This document shows positions 9,084 to 17,212 of a stretch of DNA of 42,360 bases, one piece after another; position 1 is the first letter of the stretch; each line of letters begins with the position of its first letter. This stretch comes from Oleispira sp963933055 (GTDB taxonomy: Bacteria; Pseudomonadota; Gammaproteobacteria; Pseudomonadales; Oceanobacteraceae), in NCBI GenBank assembly GCA_963933055.1, contig CAWVSY010000030.1, forward strand, positions 1 to 42,360, given 5' to 3'. Under the pieces are notes generated by a model that saw nothing but the letters and a program-made list of their open reading frames with translations, was not told the origin of the DNA and did no database searches. The position numbers and the translations under genes are program-made.

Positions 9084-9359
9084 ATGTTCGCAATACCACA
9101 ACGGATTTTTAGACAATTATGGGTCTTTTTAGCGGTGCTATTTTTTGCCAGTACGGGCATGGCGGAAGAGGGGGTCATGAGCCGTCAGCAGCAGTGTGCT
9201 GAATACGGTGTTTATCAGGATGCTAGTGAAAACTGGGTCGATTGTCTTGAAGAGACCTATACTGAAGAAGCATACGTTGAGGAACCTTATGTTGAAGAGC
9301 CTTATGTCGAAGAGACGTATGTTGAAGAGCCTTACGTTGAAGAAACGTATACTGAATAG
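9084..9359 (+). CDS. Small secreted acidic protein with a pentapeptide repeat tail, unknown function
   Basis: This 91-aa protein starts at an ATG preceded by GGAGA. Residues 1-27 form a signal peptide ending in STGMA-EE. Two cysteines (38 and 54) lie in a short central segment, CAEYGVYQ to WVDCLEE, and could form a disulphide. From residue 56 to the end there are seven tandem copies of EE-x-Y-[VT] with x = T, A or P, giving a strongly acidic, tyrosine-rich tail. I do not recognise a family. Such a tail could bind divalent cations or basic partners, but that is a guess. The MgtC/SapB-type gene starts 36 bases downstream and may share its transcript. Confidence 0.65.
   Translation: MFAIPQRIFRQLWVFLAVLFFASTGMAEEGVMSRQQQCAEYGVYQDASENWVDCLEETYTEEAYVEEPYVEEPYVEETYVEEPYVEETYTE
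9249..9356 (+). repeat. Tandem 15-bp repeat coding for EE-x-Y-[VT]
   Basis: Seven consecutive 15-base units encode the pentapeptide, for example GAAGAGCCTTATGTC with synonymous variation between copies. Tandem units of this size can gain or lose copies by slippage without shifting the reading frame. Confidence 0.85.
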
Positions 9360-9394
9360 TTAGATTTACCCAATAGATTAAAAGATTTTATTAG

Positions 9395-9901
9395 ATGACT
9401 TTAGAACTTATTTTCAACATCGATCCCTACCGCTGGGAGGCGATTTTTACCGCCATTTTTTGTGGCACGATTATCGGCCTAGAAAGACAATTTAGAGGAA
9501 AGCCAGTTGGTATCCGTACGTCGTCTTTAATTGTATTAGGCACCTATTTGTTTTTAGCAACGGCCTTTATGCTAAAAGGCGATATTGTTGATCCTTCGCG
9601 CGTTGTGGGCCAAGTGATTACCGGTATTGGTTTTTTGGGCGCTGGTGTGATGTTGGCTAAAGACGGGGCGGTTGTAGGGGTAACTTCAGCCGCAACCATT
9701 TGGGTATTGGCTGCCGTTGGGGTAATGATCGCAACCGGTAATCATTTAAATGCGATTCGAATTTCTGTACTCGTTGTGATGATTTTATACGGTGTGGATT
9801 TTTTGGAAACTCATACCAAATCGTTCAGTAAAGGGGTGCATAACAAGGTGAAAAACCGCCGCATCCTGAAGAGACCAGAAAAGCATTCTAGTAATGATTA
9901 A
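9395..9901 (+). CDS. MgtC/SapB-family inner-membrane protein
   Basis: This 168-aa protein has four or so hydrophobic segments and the family's conserved stretches: GTIIGLERQFRGKPVGIRT (residues 29-47) and GQVITGIGFLGAGVML (72-87), followed by VTSAATIWVLAAVG. MgtC-family proteins are inner-membrane proteins tied to growth at low Mg2+ and, in some bacteria, to inhibition of the F1Fo ATPase. The basic, soluble C-terminal tail here is short (about 30 residues), so this is the compact SapB-like form without the ACT-like domain of Salmonella MgtC. It follows the small acidic repeat protein closely, and no Mg2+ riboswitch is evident. Confidence 0.85.
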   Translation: MTLELIFNIDPYRWEAIFTAIFCGTIIGLERQFRGKPVGIRTSSLIVLGTYLFLATAFMLKGDIVDPSRVVGQVITGIGFLGAGVMLAKDGAVVGVTSAATIWVLAAVGVMIATGNHLNAIRISVLVVMILYGVDFLETHTKSFSKGVHNKVKNRRILKRPEKHSSND

Positions 9902-9997
9902 TTTTCTGTATTTATTGGTAATAATTCAGTCAGTTTAATAAAGCTCTTCTACACTTAAAGTCATAGATAATTATTTCAGTGGACTTTAAGGAATATC

Positions 9998-12424
9998 ATG
10001 TTTTTTAATAAATCAGCCAAAATAGCCCAAGATAAGCTGAACGCTGAACGTACTCAAGCTTTAGAAAGTCAGGTCGCAGAGCTGGAGGCGAAGCTGTTTG
10101 CGCTCGATAAATCACAAGCCGTTATCGAATTCTCGATGGACGGCATCATTCTGACGGCGAATGCTAATTTTTTAGAGGCTGTTGGCTATCGTTTAGAAGA
10201 CATTCAAGGGCAGCATCATCGAATGTTTATGGAAACTCAGGAAGCTCAAAGTCCTGAGTATGCCGATTTCTGGTTACGCCTTAATCGTGGTGAGTTTGTA
10301 TCGGCTGAATTTAAGCGCATTGCGAAAGGCAATAAAAGCATATGGATTCAGGCCAGTTACAACCCTATTTTAGATAAAAACGGCAAGCCGATTAAGGTTG
10401 TTAAATACGCCACTGACATTACCAAGCAAAAAATTCAATCAGCCGACGCTCAAGGACAGATTAATGCGATAGCGAAGTCGCTGGCTGTTATTGAGTTTGA
10501 TCCAGATGGCACGATTATTCATGCCAACGATAACTTCTTAAATACCATGGGTTATACCCAAGATGAAGTGACAGGGCAGCATCACCGAATATTTGTTGAA
10601 GAAGGCTATAGCAGTAGCGCTGAATACAGCCGTTTTTGGCAGGATCTAAAGAACGGGATATATTTTTCGGGGGAATATAAGCGCATCGCAAAAGAGGGTA
10701 GTGATGTTTGGATTCAAGCAAGTTATAACCCCATTCTAGATTTGAATGGAAGAACCTTTAAGGTTGTTAAGTATGCGAGTGATATTACTCAGCAAAAATT
10801 ATTGAATGCCGATTTTAAAGGACAGATTGAAGCCATTGGGAAATCACAGGCGGTGATCGAGTTTGATGTCAATGGCATCGTACAGCATGCTAATGAAAAC
10901 TTCTTAAGCACTTTAGGTTATTCACTGGATGAAATTATAGGCAAACATCATAGTATGTTTGTAGAACCCTCTTATAAAAATACTGATGAATATAAGGCAT
11001 TTTGGCATAATTTAGCCGATGGAAAATTCGAAGCTGGTGAGTTTAAACGCCTAGGTAAAGGGGGAAAAGAGGTTTGGATTCAGGCCAGTTACAACCCTAT
11101 TTTAGGATTAAGTGGTGAGGTATTAAAAGTTGTTAAATACGCCACTAATATTACAGATCAAAAAATGTTGAATGCCAACTATCAGGGGCAAATTGAAGCG
11201 ATAGGGAAGTCTCAGGCGGTTATTGAATTTGATATGACGGGTACCATTATAGATGCCAATGAAAATTTCTTGTCGGTATTAGGCTATCAACTGGACGAAA
11301 TTACAGGCCGCCATCATAGTCTATTTGTTGATGCTGAGACACGAGGCTCAGTTGAATATACACAATTTTGGCAAGATTTAAATAAAGGTAAATTCGACTC
11401 TGGTGAATATAAGCGCATTGGTAAAGGGGATAAAGAAGTTTGGATTCAAGCCAGCTATAACCCCATTATGGATGCTAATGGTAAGCCCTTTAAAGTTGTG
11501 AAGTACGCCACTGACGTAACGGCGCGAAAGTCTGCGGTGAAAGAAATTAGCCAGTCACTGATGTCTTTGTCACAGGGTGATTTATCGCATTTGATTACCG
11601 TGCCACTTGAAGGTGAATTTAATCTATTAAAAGAAGCCATGAATTCAACGATTGAACGTTTTTCTGACATGGTTTCTCAAATTCGTACCAGTGCCGATTT
11701 TGTATCAACATCGGCGAATGAAATTCAAACAGGAACAACGGATTTAAGCCAGCGCACGGAAAGCCAAGCGGCCAGTCTTGAGGAAACCAGTTCTAGTGTA
11801 GAGCAGCTTACACAAACGGTTAATCAAAATGCTGATAATGCGAAGGCTGCTGTTTCTCTTGCGGAAGACGCTAATCAGAAAGCAACCGTTGGCGGCGATG
11901 TCGTTAATCAAGCGGTTGTAGCGATGAGAGACATTGGCGGTGCCAGTAATAAAATTGCCGACATTATCAGTGTGATTGATGAAATTGCGTTTCAAACCAA
12001 TTTATTAGCACTCAATGCTGCGGTAGAAGCGGCGCGTGCAGGAGAGCAAGGCCGAGGTTTTGCGGTGGTCGCAGCCGAAGTGAGAAGCCTTGCGCAGCGC
12101 AGCGCGGGGGCGGCAAAAGAAATTAAAGCGCTAATTAATGACAGCGTGACAAAGGTCGCAGAAGGAACGCGTTTAGTGGATGATTCTGGGGAAACCTTGA
12201 AAGGTATTGTCAGCTCAATTGAGTCGGTTCTTAGCCTTATTTCTAGCATTAGTGAAGCGAGTCAAGAGCAAGCGACGGGGATTAATCATGTTAATACGGC
12301 GGTATCTCAGATGGATACGATGACTCAGCAGAACGCAGCGCTGGTGGAAGAAACCAGCGCGGTGAGTGCCTCGATGAATACCGAGGCACGTAAGCTTCAA
12401 GAACTTATGACGTTCTTTAAATAG
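9998..12424 (+). CDS. Soluble methyl-accepting chemotaxis protein with four tandem PAS domains
   Basis: This 808-aa receptor has no signal peptide or membrane segment, so it should be cytoplasmic. A short coiled coil (1-35) leads into four PAS domains at about 38-150, 160-270, 281-391 and 401-508, spaced by about 121 residues. Each has the pattern QAVIEF, a G-I-x-x-A-N segment, HH-x-x-F, WIQASYNPI and KVVKYA. A HAMP-like segment follows (GDLSHLI, about 510-560), then the signalling hairpin with IDEIAFQTNLLALNAAVEAA (660-679). No C-terminal CheR-docking pentapeptide is present. PAS domains in such receptors often hold FAD or haem and sense redox, oxygen or energy state, as in Aer and BdlA; no ligand can be assigned here. 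The RBS is AAGGA. Confidence 0.92.
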   Translation: MFFNKSAKIAQDKLNAERTQALESQVAELEAKLFALDKSQAVIEFSMDGIILTANANFLEAVGYRLEDIQGQHHRMFMETQEAQSPEYADFWLRLNRGEFVSAEFKRIAKGNKSIWIQASYNPILDKNGKPIKVVKYATDITKQKIQSADAQGQINAIAKSLAVIEFDPDGTIIHANDNFLNTMGYTQDEVTGQHHRIFVEEGYSSSAEYSRFWQDLKNGIYFSGEYKRIAKEGSDVWIQASYNPILDLNGRTFKVVKYASDITQQKLLNADFKGQIEAIGKSQAVIEFDVNGIVQHANENFLSTLGYSLDEIIGKHHSMFVEPSYKNTDEYKAFWHNLADGKFEAGEFKRLGKGGKEVWIQASYNPILGLSGEVLKVVKYATNITDQKMLNANYQGQIEAIGKSQAVIEFDMTGTIIDANENFLSVLGYQLDEITGRHHSLFVDAETRGSVEYTQFWQDLNKGKFDSGEYKRIGKGDKEVWIQASYNPIMDANGKPFKVVKYATDVTARKSAVKEISQSLMSLSQGDLSHLITVPLEGEFNLLKEAMNSTIERFSDMVSQIRTSADFVSTSANEIQTGTTDLSQRTESQAASLEETSSSVEQLTQTVNQNADNAKAAVSLAEDANQKATVGGDVVNQAVVAMRDIGGASNKIADIISVIDEIAFQTNLLALNAAVEAARAGEQGRGFAVVAAEVRSLAQRSAGAAKEIKALINDSVTKVAEGTRLVDDSGETLKGIVSSIESVLSLISSISEASQEQATGINHVNTAVSQMDTMTQQNAALVEETSAVSASMNTEARKLQELMTFFK

Positions 12425-12427
12425 ACG

Positions 12428-12988
12428 CTATTCTTCGCTTTCAGCTTCTTCTTCAGCATTAAAGTAGTTGTTTAGCTTCTGTTGATGAGGCTTTACTGCG
12501 GCTTTATCTGCTGCAGAGGCTCTGTCGGCCAGTGCAATCATGGCGATTGCTGGGGCCATCATTTCTTGCATCATGGCTTTTTGGGCGGGTGGGATATCTG
12601 GGTTTGTCTCCATTGCTTTATATTGAGCTTTCGCGGCATCAACTTCGGCTTTATTGGCATCCATTTCTATCGCCATCCAAGCAAACGTCACTTGTTCAGT
12701 GACCTTGCTCCATTCTTCAACATTGCTATAGCCCAGCTTTTGAACCTTCTGGTTTAGCTCGTCATAAAGCTTTGCTTTTTTTAATGCCGCGATGGATTCT
12801 TTAAAAACGACTTCAGGGTCATTACGGTCGCTGATATTGGCCGAAATTTCATCTTCGTGCTCTGTTAACCAAGATTTTAGCGTAGGCATCGCGCTTAGCC
12901 ATTGTGAGACATCTTTGCTTTTTAAATCAGCCGCCATCACTTGAAAAGACATTAGGGCCGTTGTCGCGAGTATTAGAAGGTATTTCAT
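12428..12988 (-). CDS. Periplasmic helical protein of unknown function
   Basis: This 186-aa protein has a clear signal peptide (MKYLLILATTALMSFQVMA, cleavage before ADLK) and AAGGA at a good distance before the ATG. The mature protein is charged and helical, with a Met/Ala-rich segment (PAQKAMMQEMMAPAIAMIA) and an acidic tail of Glu residues. There are no cysteines and no motif that I recognise. Its stop codon lies 3 bases from the end of the convergent chemoreceptor gene, so the two transcripts must overlap at their ends. Confidence 0.7.
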   Translation of the reverse strand: MKYLLILATTALMSFQVMAADLKSKDVSQWLSAMPTLKSWLTEHEDEISANISDRNDPEVVFKESIAALKKAKLYDELNQKVQKLGYSNVEEWSKVTEQVTFAWMAIEMDANKAEVDAAKAQYKAMETNPDIPPAQKAMMQEMMAPAIAMIALADRASAADKAAVKPHQQKLNNYFNAEEEAESEE

Positions 12989-13439
12989 AAGCGTCCTTTA
13001 TTGTTTTAGTTGCTTGGCTATTACTGGTTATGTTCGTTATTAACGTGAATACTTTATAGGGATATTTTGTGTGAAACAAGATGGTCATTAGCCGATTAAT
13101 ACTATCTTTATGTATTTATTGCTGATAATGTATACTCCGTTGGTTTCATAAGAAACCCTATTTGTTATCTAAGTACACTTCGTAGACGTTATTCAAAAAC
13201 CCCCTCGTCGTTATTAGTTATAATTCAAAGCGTTACCTTTTATCTAAATAAAAGCCAAAATTTATCTTATTGATAATCGAGATCTTCTCGTTAGTTTTTA
13301 CAAGAATGAATCTTTTGAAGATTTACTCTTCCTAAGAATTTTTGCAGATCGTTATTTTAAAGATAAAATTTTTGTAAAATACAAAAAATAATAAAGTAAT
13401 GCGATTTTTAAAGAGTAAATTTTTATTTTAAACGCAACA
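12989..13439. other. AT-rich divergent intergenic region upstream of rnr
   Basis: These 451 bases separate two divergent genes and hold no gene that I can support. A TATACT box at 13131-13136 is a possible -10 for rnr, but its -35 is poor. That would leave a leader of about 300 nt. Close to rnr there is a perfect AT hairpin at 13369-13387 (TTTTTGTA, loop AAA, TACAAAAA). The leader is very AT-rich and could fold differently with temperature, but this is only a guess. Confidence 0.5.
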
Positions 13440-15626
13440 ATGCAGAAAAACAGTTTTAACAATTATTCCAACCCTATTCCTAGCCGAGAGTTCATTATGA
13501 ACACGGTTGCTAAGGTCAAAAATACTTTAAATCGAGAGCAAATTGCTAACGCACTTGATTTAGACAGTCCCGAACAAAAAGAAGCGTTAAGAAGACGCTT
13601 AAGAGCTATGGAGCGTGATGGTCAGCTTATGTGGAATAAACATAAAGGCTATGCATTAATCGACCAAGATTTATTAGTTTCTGGCAGTATCAGTATTCAT
13701 CCAGATGGCTTTGGCTTTGTTTCTTACAGCGCTACCGAAAAAGATTTATTTTTGCCGGCCAACCAAGTATCCCATGTATTCGATGGCGATGTTGTGCAGG
13801 TATTGATGTCGCCTTCGGGCTCGGGTCAGCGATCATTTAATAAACTGATCAAAATTCTAGAGCGTAAAACGACTCATATCGTGGGTGAACTAAAGCGCAA
13901 AGGTAATAATTATTATCTGGTTCCTGAAAGCAGCAAGATATCCCATAAAGTGGATGTCGACTCGTGCTTGATGATGGATGCGAAACCTGGACAGTTAGTG
14001 AATACTGTCATTCTAGAATATCCTGGTTTTGTAAAAGGTCAGCAGCAAACGACTTTCGTGAAAATTACCGAGGTATTGGGTAATCCACAAGATCCTGGTA
14101 TGGAAATTCAAGTCGCACTGCATCGTCATGGCATTTTAGAAGGTTGGACTGATGAAGAGTTTGATCATGCTGACGATCTTGGTACTGAAGTTGCCGAAAA
14201 AGACAAGTTAGGCCGCGCTGATTATCGTCATCTTTCTTTCATGACCATTGATGGTGCTGATGCGAGAGATTTTGATGATGCTGTTTATTGTGAACAAAAA
14301 GCATCGGGCGAATGGCGCTTAATGGTGGCGATTGCCGATGTATCGCATTATGTTCGCCCTGATGATGTATTGGATATAGAAGCGCAAAACCGTGCTACTT
14401 CGATTTATTTTCCAGGCCACGTTGTGCCTATGCTGCCAGAAACATTATCTAATGGTTTGTGTTCATTAAATCCAAACGTTGATCGTCTGGCGATGGTATG
14501 TGACATGACCATTAATGCAAAAGGCATTGTGACTCGTTCTGAGTTCAGCGAAGCGGTGATTCATTCTCATGCTCGCTTAACGTACGATCAAGCCAATGCG
14601 GTTGCTGTGCAAAGCCCTTTAACCAAGGCGCAGGCAAAAATGGCGAGAGAAGTGGCTGATAGCAATCCTAATATTATTGCGCACATCAAAAATTTACATG
14701 CGCTATATAACGTATTAGTTCCTGCGCGTAGTAAGCGTGGGGCGATTGATTTTGATACTCAGGAATTAAAATTCAATCTTAATAAGAATAAAAAGATAGC
14801 CAGTATGTCACCGGTTATTCGTAATGATGCGCATAAGATGATTGAAGAGTTTATGTTGTGTGCCAACGTGGCGACGGCTAAATTTTTAGAAGCGAATAAC
14901 ATTCCTTCACTGTATCGTTCGCACGAAGGACCAACGGATAAAAAGTTGACCTTGTTACGCACTTTCTTAACTGAAAAAGGGTTAACCTTGGGTGGTGGCG
15001 ATAAGCCAACATCACAGCATTACAATCAGCTGTTAAATAAAACAGAAGATCGTGGTGATGCAACGGTGATCCGCACTATGTTATTGCGTTCGCAAAGCCA
15101 AGCAGATTATTCGCCAAAAAATGATGGGCATTTTGGTTTAGCCTACGATGCGTATGCGCATTTTACTTCGCCGATTCGTCGCTACCCAGATTTGTTGGCG
15201 CACCGAGCGATTCGAGCCAAGCTAAGTGGTAAAAAGAAAGGCACTTTTCAGCGTTTACTTAACCGTGTTGCGAATCGAGGTGTGGTTAATAAGGCATATC
15301 CTTACGATAAAAAAGCAATGGAAGAGTTGGGTACGCATTGTTCAAATCAGTCTCGACAAGCGGATGAAGTAAGCCGTGAAGTTGAAAGTTGGTTGAAGTG
15401 TCAGTATATGCAGAAGTTCAATGGACAAACTTTTAATGCGACGGTTTCTGGTATTGCCAACTTTGGTTTATTTGTTGAACTCGATCAAATGGGGATTGAA
15501 GGTTTAGTGCATAGTACAAACCTAAAGAACCCAAATAAAGAATATGCATTGGGCGATAAAATTGAAGTTGTTTTGAATAAAGTCGATATGCAACTGCGTA
15601 AAATTGATTTTTTAATTAACGAATAA
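13440..15626 (+). CDS. rnr: Ribonuclease R, 3'-5' exoribonuclease
   Basis: This 728-aa RNase II/R-family enzyme degrades structured RNA processively from the 3' end and takes part in rRNA quality control and trans-translation. Domains in order: N-terminal helix-turn-helix (about 20-80), cold-shock domains, RNB catalytic domain with TIDGADARDFDDAVY (about 267-281) carrying the metal-binding aspartates, and a C-terminal S1 domain (about 645-725, NFGLFVELDQMGIEGLVH). The start is fixed by YSNPIPSREFI, which matches the E. coli RNase R N-terminus, although no good ribosome site precedes the ATG. The Lys-rich tail that follows S1 in E. coli (813 aa) is absent. Confidence 0.93.
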   Translation: MQKNSFNNYSNPIPSREFIMNTVAKVKNTLNREQIANALDLDSPEQKEALRRRLRAMERDGQLMWNKHKGYALIDQDLLVSGSISIHPDGFGFVSYSATEKDLFLPANQVSHVFDGDVVQVLMSPSGSGQRSFNKLIKILERKTTHIVGELKRKGNNYYLVPESSKISHKVDVDSCLMMDAKPGQLVNTVILEYPGFVKGQQQTTFVKITEVLGNPQDPGMEIQVALHRHGILEGWTDEEFDHADDLGTEVAEKDKLGRADYRHLSFMTIDGADARDFDDAVYCEQKASGEWRLMVAIADVSHYVRPDDVLDIEAQNRATSIYFPGHVVPMLPETLSNGLCSLNPNVDRLAMVCDMTINAKGIVTRSEFSEAVIHSHARLTYDQANAVAVQSPLTKAQAKMAREVADSNPNIIAHIKNLHALYNVLVPARSKRGAIDFDTQELKFNLNKNKKIASMSPVIRNDAHKMIEEFMLCANVATAKFLEANNIPSLYRSHEGPTDKKLTLLRTFLTEKGLTLGGGDKPTSQHYNQLLNKTEDRGDATVIRTMLLRSQSQADYSPKNDGHFGLAYDAYAHFTSPIRRYPDLLAHRAIRAKLSGKKKGTFQRLLNRVANRGVVNKAYPYDKKAMEELGTHCSNQSRQADEVSREVESWLKCQYMQKFNGQTFNATVSGIANFGLFVELDQMGIEGLVHSTNLKNPNKEYALGDKIEVVLNKVDMQLRKIDFLINE

Positions 15627-15641
15627 TCCATTGTTTTACAG

Positions 15642-16223
15642 TTAAAAGATTTTGATGGGAGGTTCGCTGCCATCAAATTCTGGCAATAGCCAAATCTGCT
15701 CAAAAGGATTTTTAGGCATATTGAAGTGCTTAATGCATTGTTCAAAATCTTTGGTTTTCCATAACGGACTGGCATTGCGGATGACCAGCCAGACACGCGA
15801 CGAGTCGTAAGTCTTTTTGGCTTTGCTATTAAGTAAATGGGTAAGGGCTGTGGTTAAACGCTGTTGACTGTCCATATTAACCAAGTCGGATAAATAGTGC
15901 AGCAGTTCTAGCTCTTTATCGCTTGGCTTTATTATGCTGTCACTGCCTTGTACTTGGCTAATAATCTCGCGCGTTAGAATCTTAGCTTCGCTGCTACTGG
16001 CGTATAAATGTGCAATTTCTAAATCCAACGGTTTTCCATTGAGATGGCATGAAATGTCAGGCTTAGACGGTTCGTTATGCCAGATGTTGCGCATGGGCGT
16101 TTTGTAGATATGCTCGTATAAACGCAAAAAGTGTCTCGCCGCATCGCGTTCAATTTGACGCTTGATGGATTCTGAACGGTTGAGAGGCCGGCCATTATCG
16201 TAGTGATGTATATCTGAAGTCAT
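15642..16223 (-). CDS. Uncharacterised protein with a weak PD-(D/E)xK-like motif
   Basis: This 193-aa soluble protein starts at the ATG at 16221-16223; a TTG six codons upstream has no ribosome site. After a basic helix (IKRQIERDAARHFLRLYEHI, 20-39) comes P55-D56 and, 11 residues on, D67-L-E69-I-A71. That spacing resembles the core of PD-(D/E)xK nucleases, but the catalytic Lys is replaced by Ala. A later SSRVWLVIRNASPLW segment and the FEQIWLLPEF end fit alternating beta strands. It could be an inactive or divergent nuclease fold, or something else. It converges with rnr, 15 bp apart. An intrinsic terminator ends just before its start codon, so expression may depend on readthrough or on its own weak promoter. 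Confidence 0.6.
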   Translation of the reverse strand: MTSDIHHYDNGRPLNRSESIKRQIERDAARHFLRLYEHIYKTPMRNIWHNEPSKPDISCHLNGKPLDLEIAHLYASSSEAKILTREIISQVQGSDSIIKPSDKELELLHYLSDLVNMDSQQRLTTALTHLLNSKAKKTYDSSRVWLVIRNASPLWKTKDFEQCIKHFNMPKNPFEQIWLLPEFDGSEPPIKIF

Positions 16224-16236
16224 GTCTTTATGATGA

Positions 16237-16485
16237 TACAAAAAAGAGGCCAGATCTAGCTATCTCACTTTAAAAGTTGAAATACCTAGCTGGCCGAAAT
16301 AACCGTGATTAGCTTGATGAGAGAGATCTCTTACACAACGCCGTGAAGAATTGCTCCGAGACGTTAATTCAAACACCACTCCCATAGTGGTTGAATCAAC
16401 ATCCTCCAGATTTCAATTTGTACCTTACCTCGCTGTTAACTTGGTAGCTCGTACTGAGCGGGTTCAAACGTCATCCCGTTGGAAT
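16237..16485 (-). ncRNA. Candidate Fur-regulated small RNA or attenuated leader
   Basis: No gene fits this stretch, yet it has the parts of an independent transcript read leftward. A promoter lies at 16492-16519 (TTGCAA, 16 bp, TATTAT), two Fur-box-like sites cover it, and an intrinsic terminator ends near 16240. The predicted RNA is about 250 nt. Inside it, CCACT-ATGGG-AGTGG forms a hairpin, extended by TTCAA/TTGAA, and AACGTC can pair with GGCGTT. Iron-responsive sRNAs such as RyhB and PrrF have this architecture, but I recognise no sequence match. The terminator ends only about 17 bases before the start codon of the downstream gene, so a regulated leader is an equal possibility. Confidence 0.45.
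16240..16295 (-). terminator. Intrinsic terminator of the candidate small RNA
   Basis: On the minus strand GGCCAGCTAG pairs with CTAGATCTGGCC (one two-base bulge) across a 26-base loop and is followed by TCTTTTTTG. The stem is GC-rich at its base, and the T run falls just upstream of the ribosome-binding region of the gene starting at 16223. Confidence 0.65.
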
Positions 16486-16491
16486 AAAGTA

Positions 16492-16542
16492 ATAATAACG
16501 ATTCTCATTTGTATTGCAACACCTAAATGAGAATAATTCTTA
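16492..16542 (-). promoter_or_regulatory. Promoter overlapped by two Fur-box-like sites
   Basis: The minus-strand promoter is TTGCAA (16514-16519), a 16-bp spacer and TATTAT (16492-16497). The plus-strand sequence TGAGAATAATTCTTA (16528-16542) matches the Fur 7-1-7 consensus TGAGAATnATTCTCA at 13 of 14 fixed positions. A second copy, TAATAACGATTCTCA (16494-16508), is weaker on one half but has a perfect ATTCTCA. A 10-bp inverted repeat (ATTCTCATTT / AAATGAGAAT) links the two. Iron-loaded Fur bound here would block polymerase. Confidence 0.6.
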
Positions 16543-16597
16543 AATTAATGTTTGTTTCTGATATTTTTCTGCTCAGTTCTACGCTGTGATGCGTCTT

Positions 16598-17134
16598 TTA
16601 ATCAAAATCACAAATTGAATAAACATCAAACCCTGCTTCACGAATCTTATTTGAGCCGTTAAGTGCAGGTAAGTCGATAATCGCGGCACATTCAACGACT
16701 TCTGCGCCTAGTTTTTTTACCAGCTCGCAAGCAGCCAGCATGGTGCCACCTGTGGCAATAAGGTCGTCAATCACTAATACCTTGTCTCCCGCCTTGAAAG
16801 CATCAGTATGCAACTCTATTGTGGCGTTTCCGTACTCTAGATCGTAGCTTTGAGTAATGGTTTCGTACGGTAGCTTTCCTTGTTTGCGTACCGGCACTAA
16901 TGGCAGGCCTAGTTCATAGGCGAGTGGTGCACCTAATAAGAAACCGCGAGCATCCAGTGCTGCAATGCCTTGAATATCTTGTCCTTGATAGCGGTGTACG
17001 AAGCTATCGATTAGCATGCGAAAGATTTTTGGGTCGAGCATTAATGGGGTAATGTCGCTGAATTGAATGCCTGGCTTTGGCCAATCCGCAATAGTACGTA
17101 CTGCTTGACGGATTTGTTCGCTATAAACGCTCAT
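16598..17134 (-). CDS. apt: Adenine phosphoribosyltransferase
   Basis: This 178-aa cytoplasmic enzyme converts adenine and PRPP to AMP in purine salvage. The PRPP-binding motif VLVIDDLIATGGT (119-131) is intact. The N-terminal PKPGIQFSDITPL (19-31) and ALDARGFLLG (59-68) segments are typical of Apt. Length matches the family (183 aa in E. coli). It is followed by the candidate Fur-controlled transcript and preceded by a Tsx-like channel gene, and a purine permease lies just beyond, so salvage genes are grouped. A strong hairpin separates it from the upstream gene, so it probably has its own promoter. Confidence 0.96.
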   Translation of the reverse strand: MSVYSEQIRQAVRTIADWPKPGIQFSDITPLMLDPKIFRMLIDSFVHRYQGQDIQGIAALDARGFLLGAPLAYELGLPLVPVRKQGKLPYETITQSYDLEYGNATIELHTDAFKAGDKVLVIDDLIATGGTMLAACELVKKLGAEVVECAAIIDLPALNGSNKIREAGFDVYSICDFD

Positions 17135-17212
17135 GAAATGTTGAAGCTCGTTATTAATATATGGGTAGGAATTGAACAGGAATTGCTGTGTGGGCGATGT
17201 TCTATGAAAGGA

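Noticed and set aside
9902..9997. Sigma28 promoter for the chemoreceptor gene
   Set aside because: A TAAAGCTC stretch is present, but no GCCGATAA-like box lies at the right distance.
13091..13098. GCCGATTA, like a sigma28 -10 box upstream of rnr
   Set aside because: The sequence 11 bases upstream (TGAAACAA) is a poor -35, and rnr is not a flagellar gene.
16364..16402. Short frame MLIQPLWEWCLN inside the candidate RNA, next to GGAGG
   Set aside because: GGAGG touches the ATG with no spacer, so initiation is unlikely. A 24-codon frame at 16312-16386 has its ribosome site too far away.
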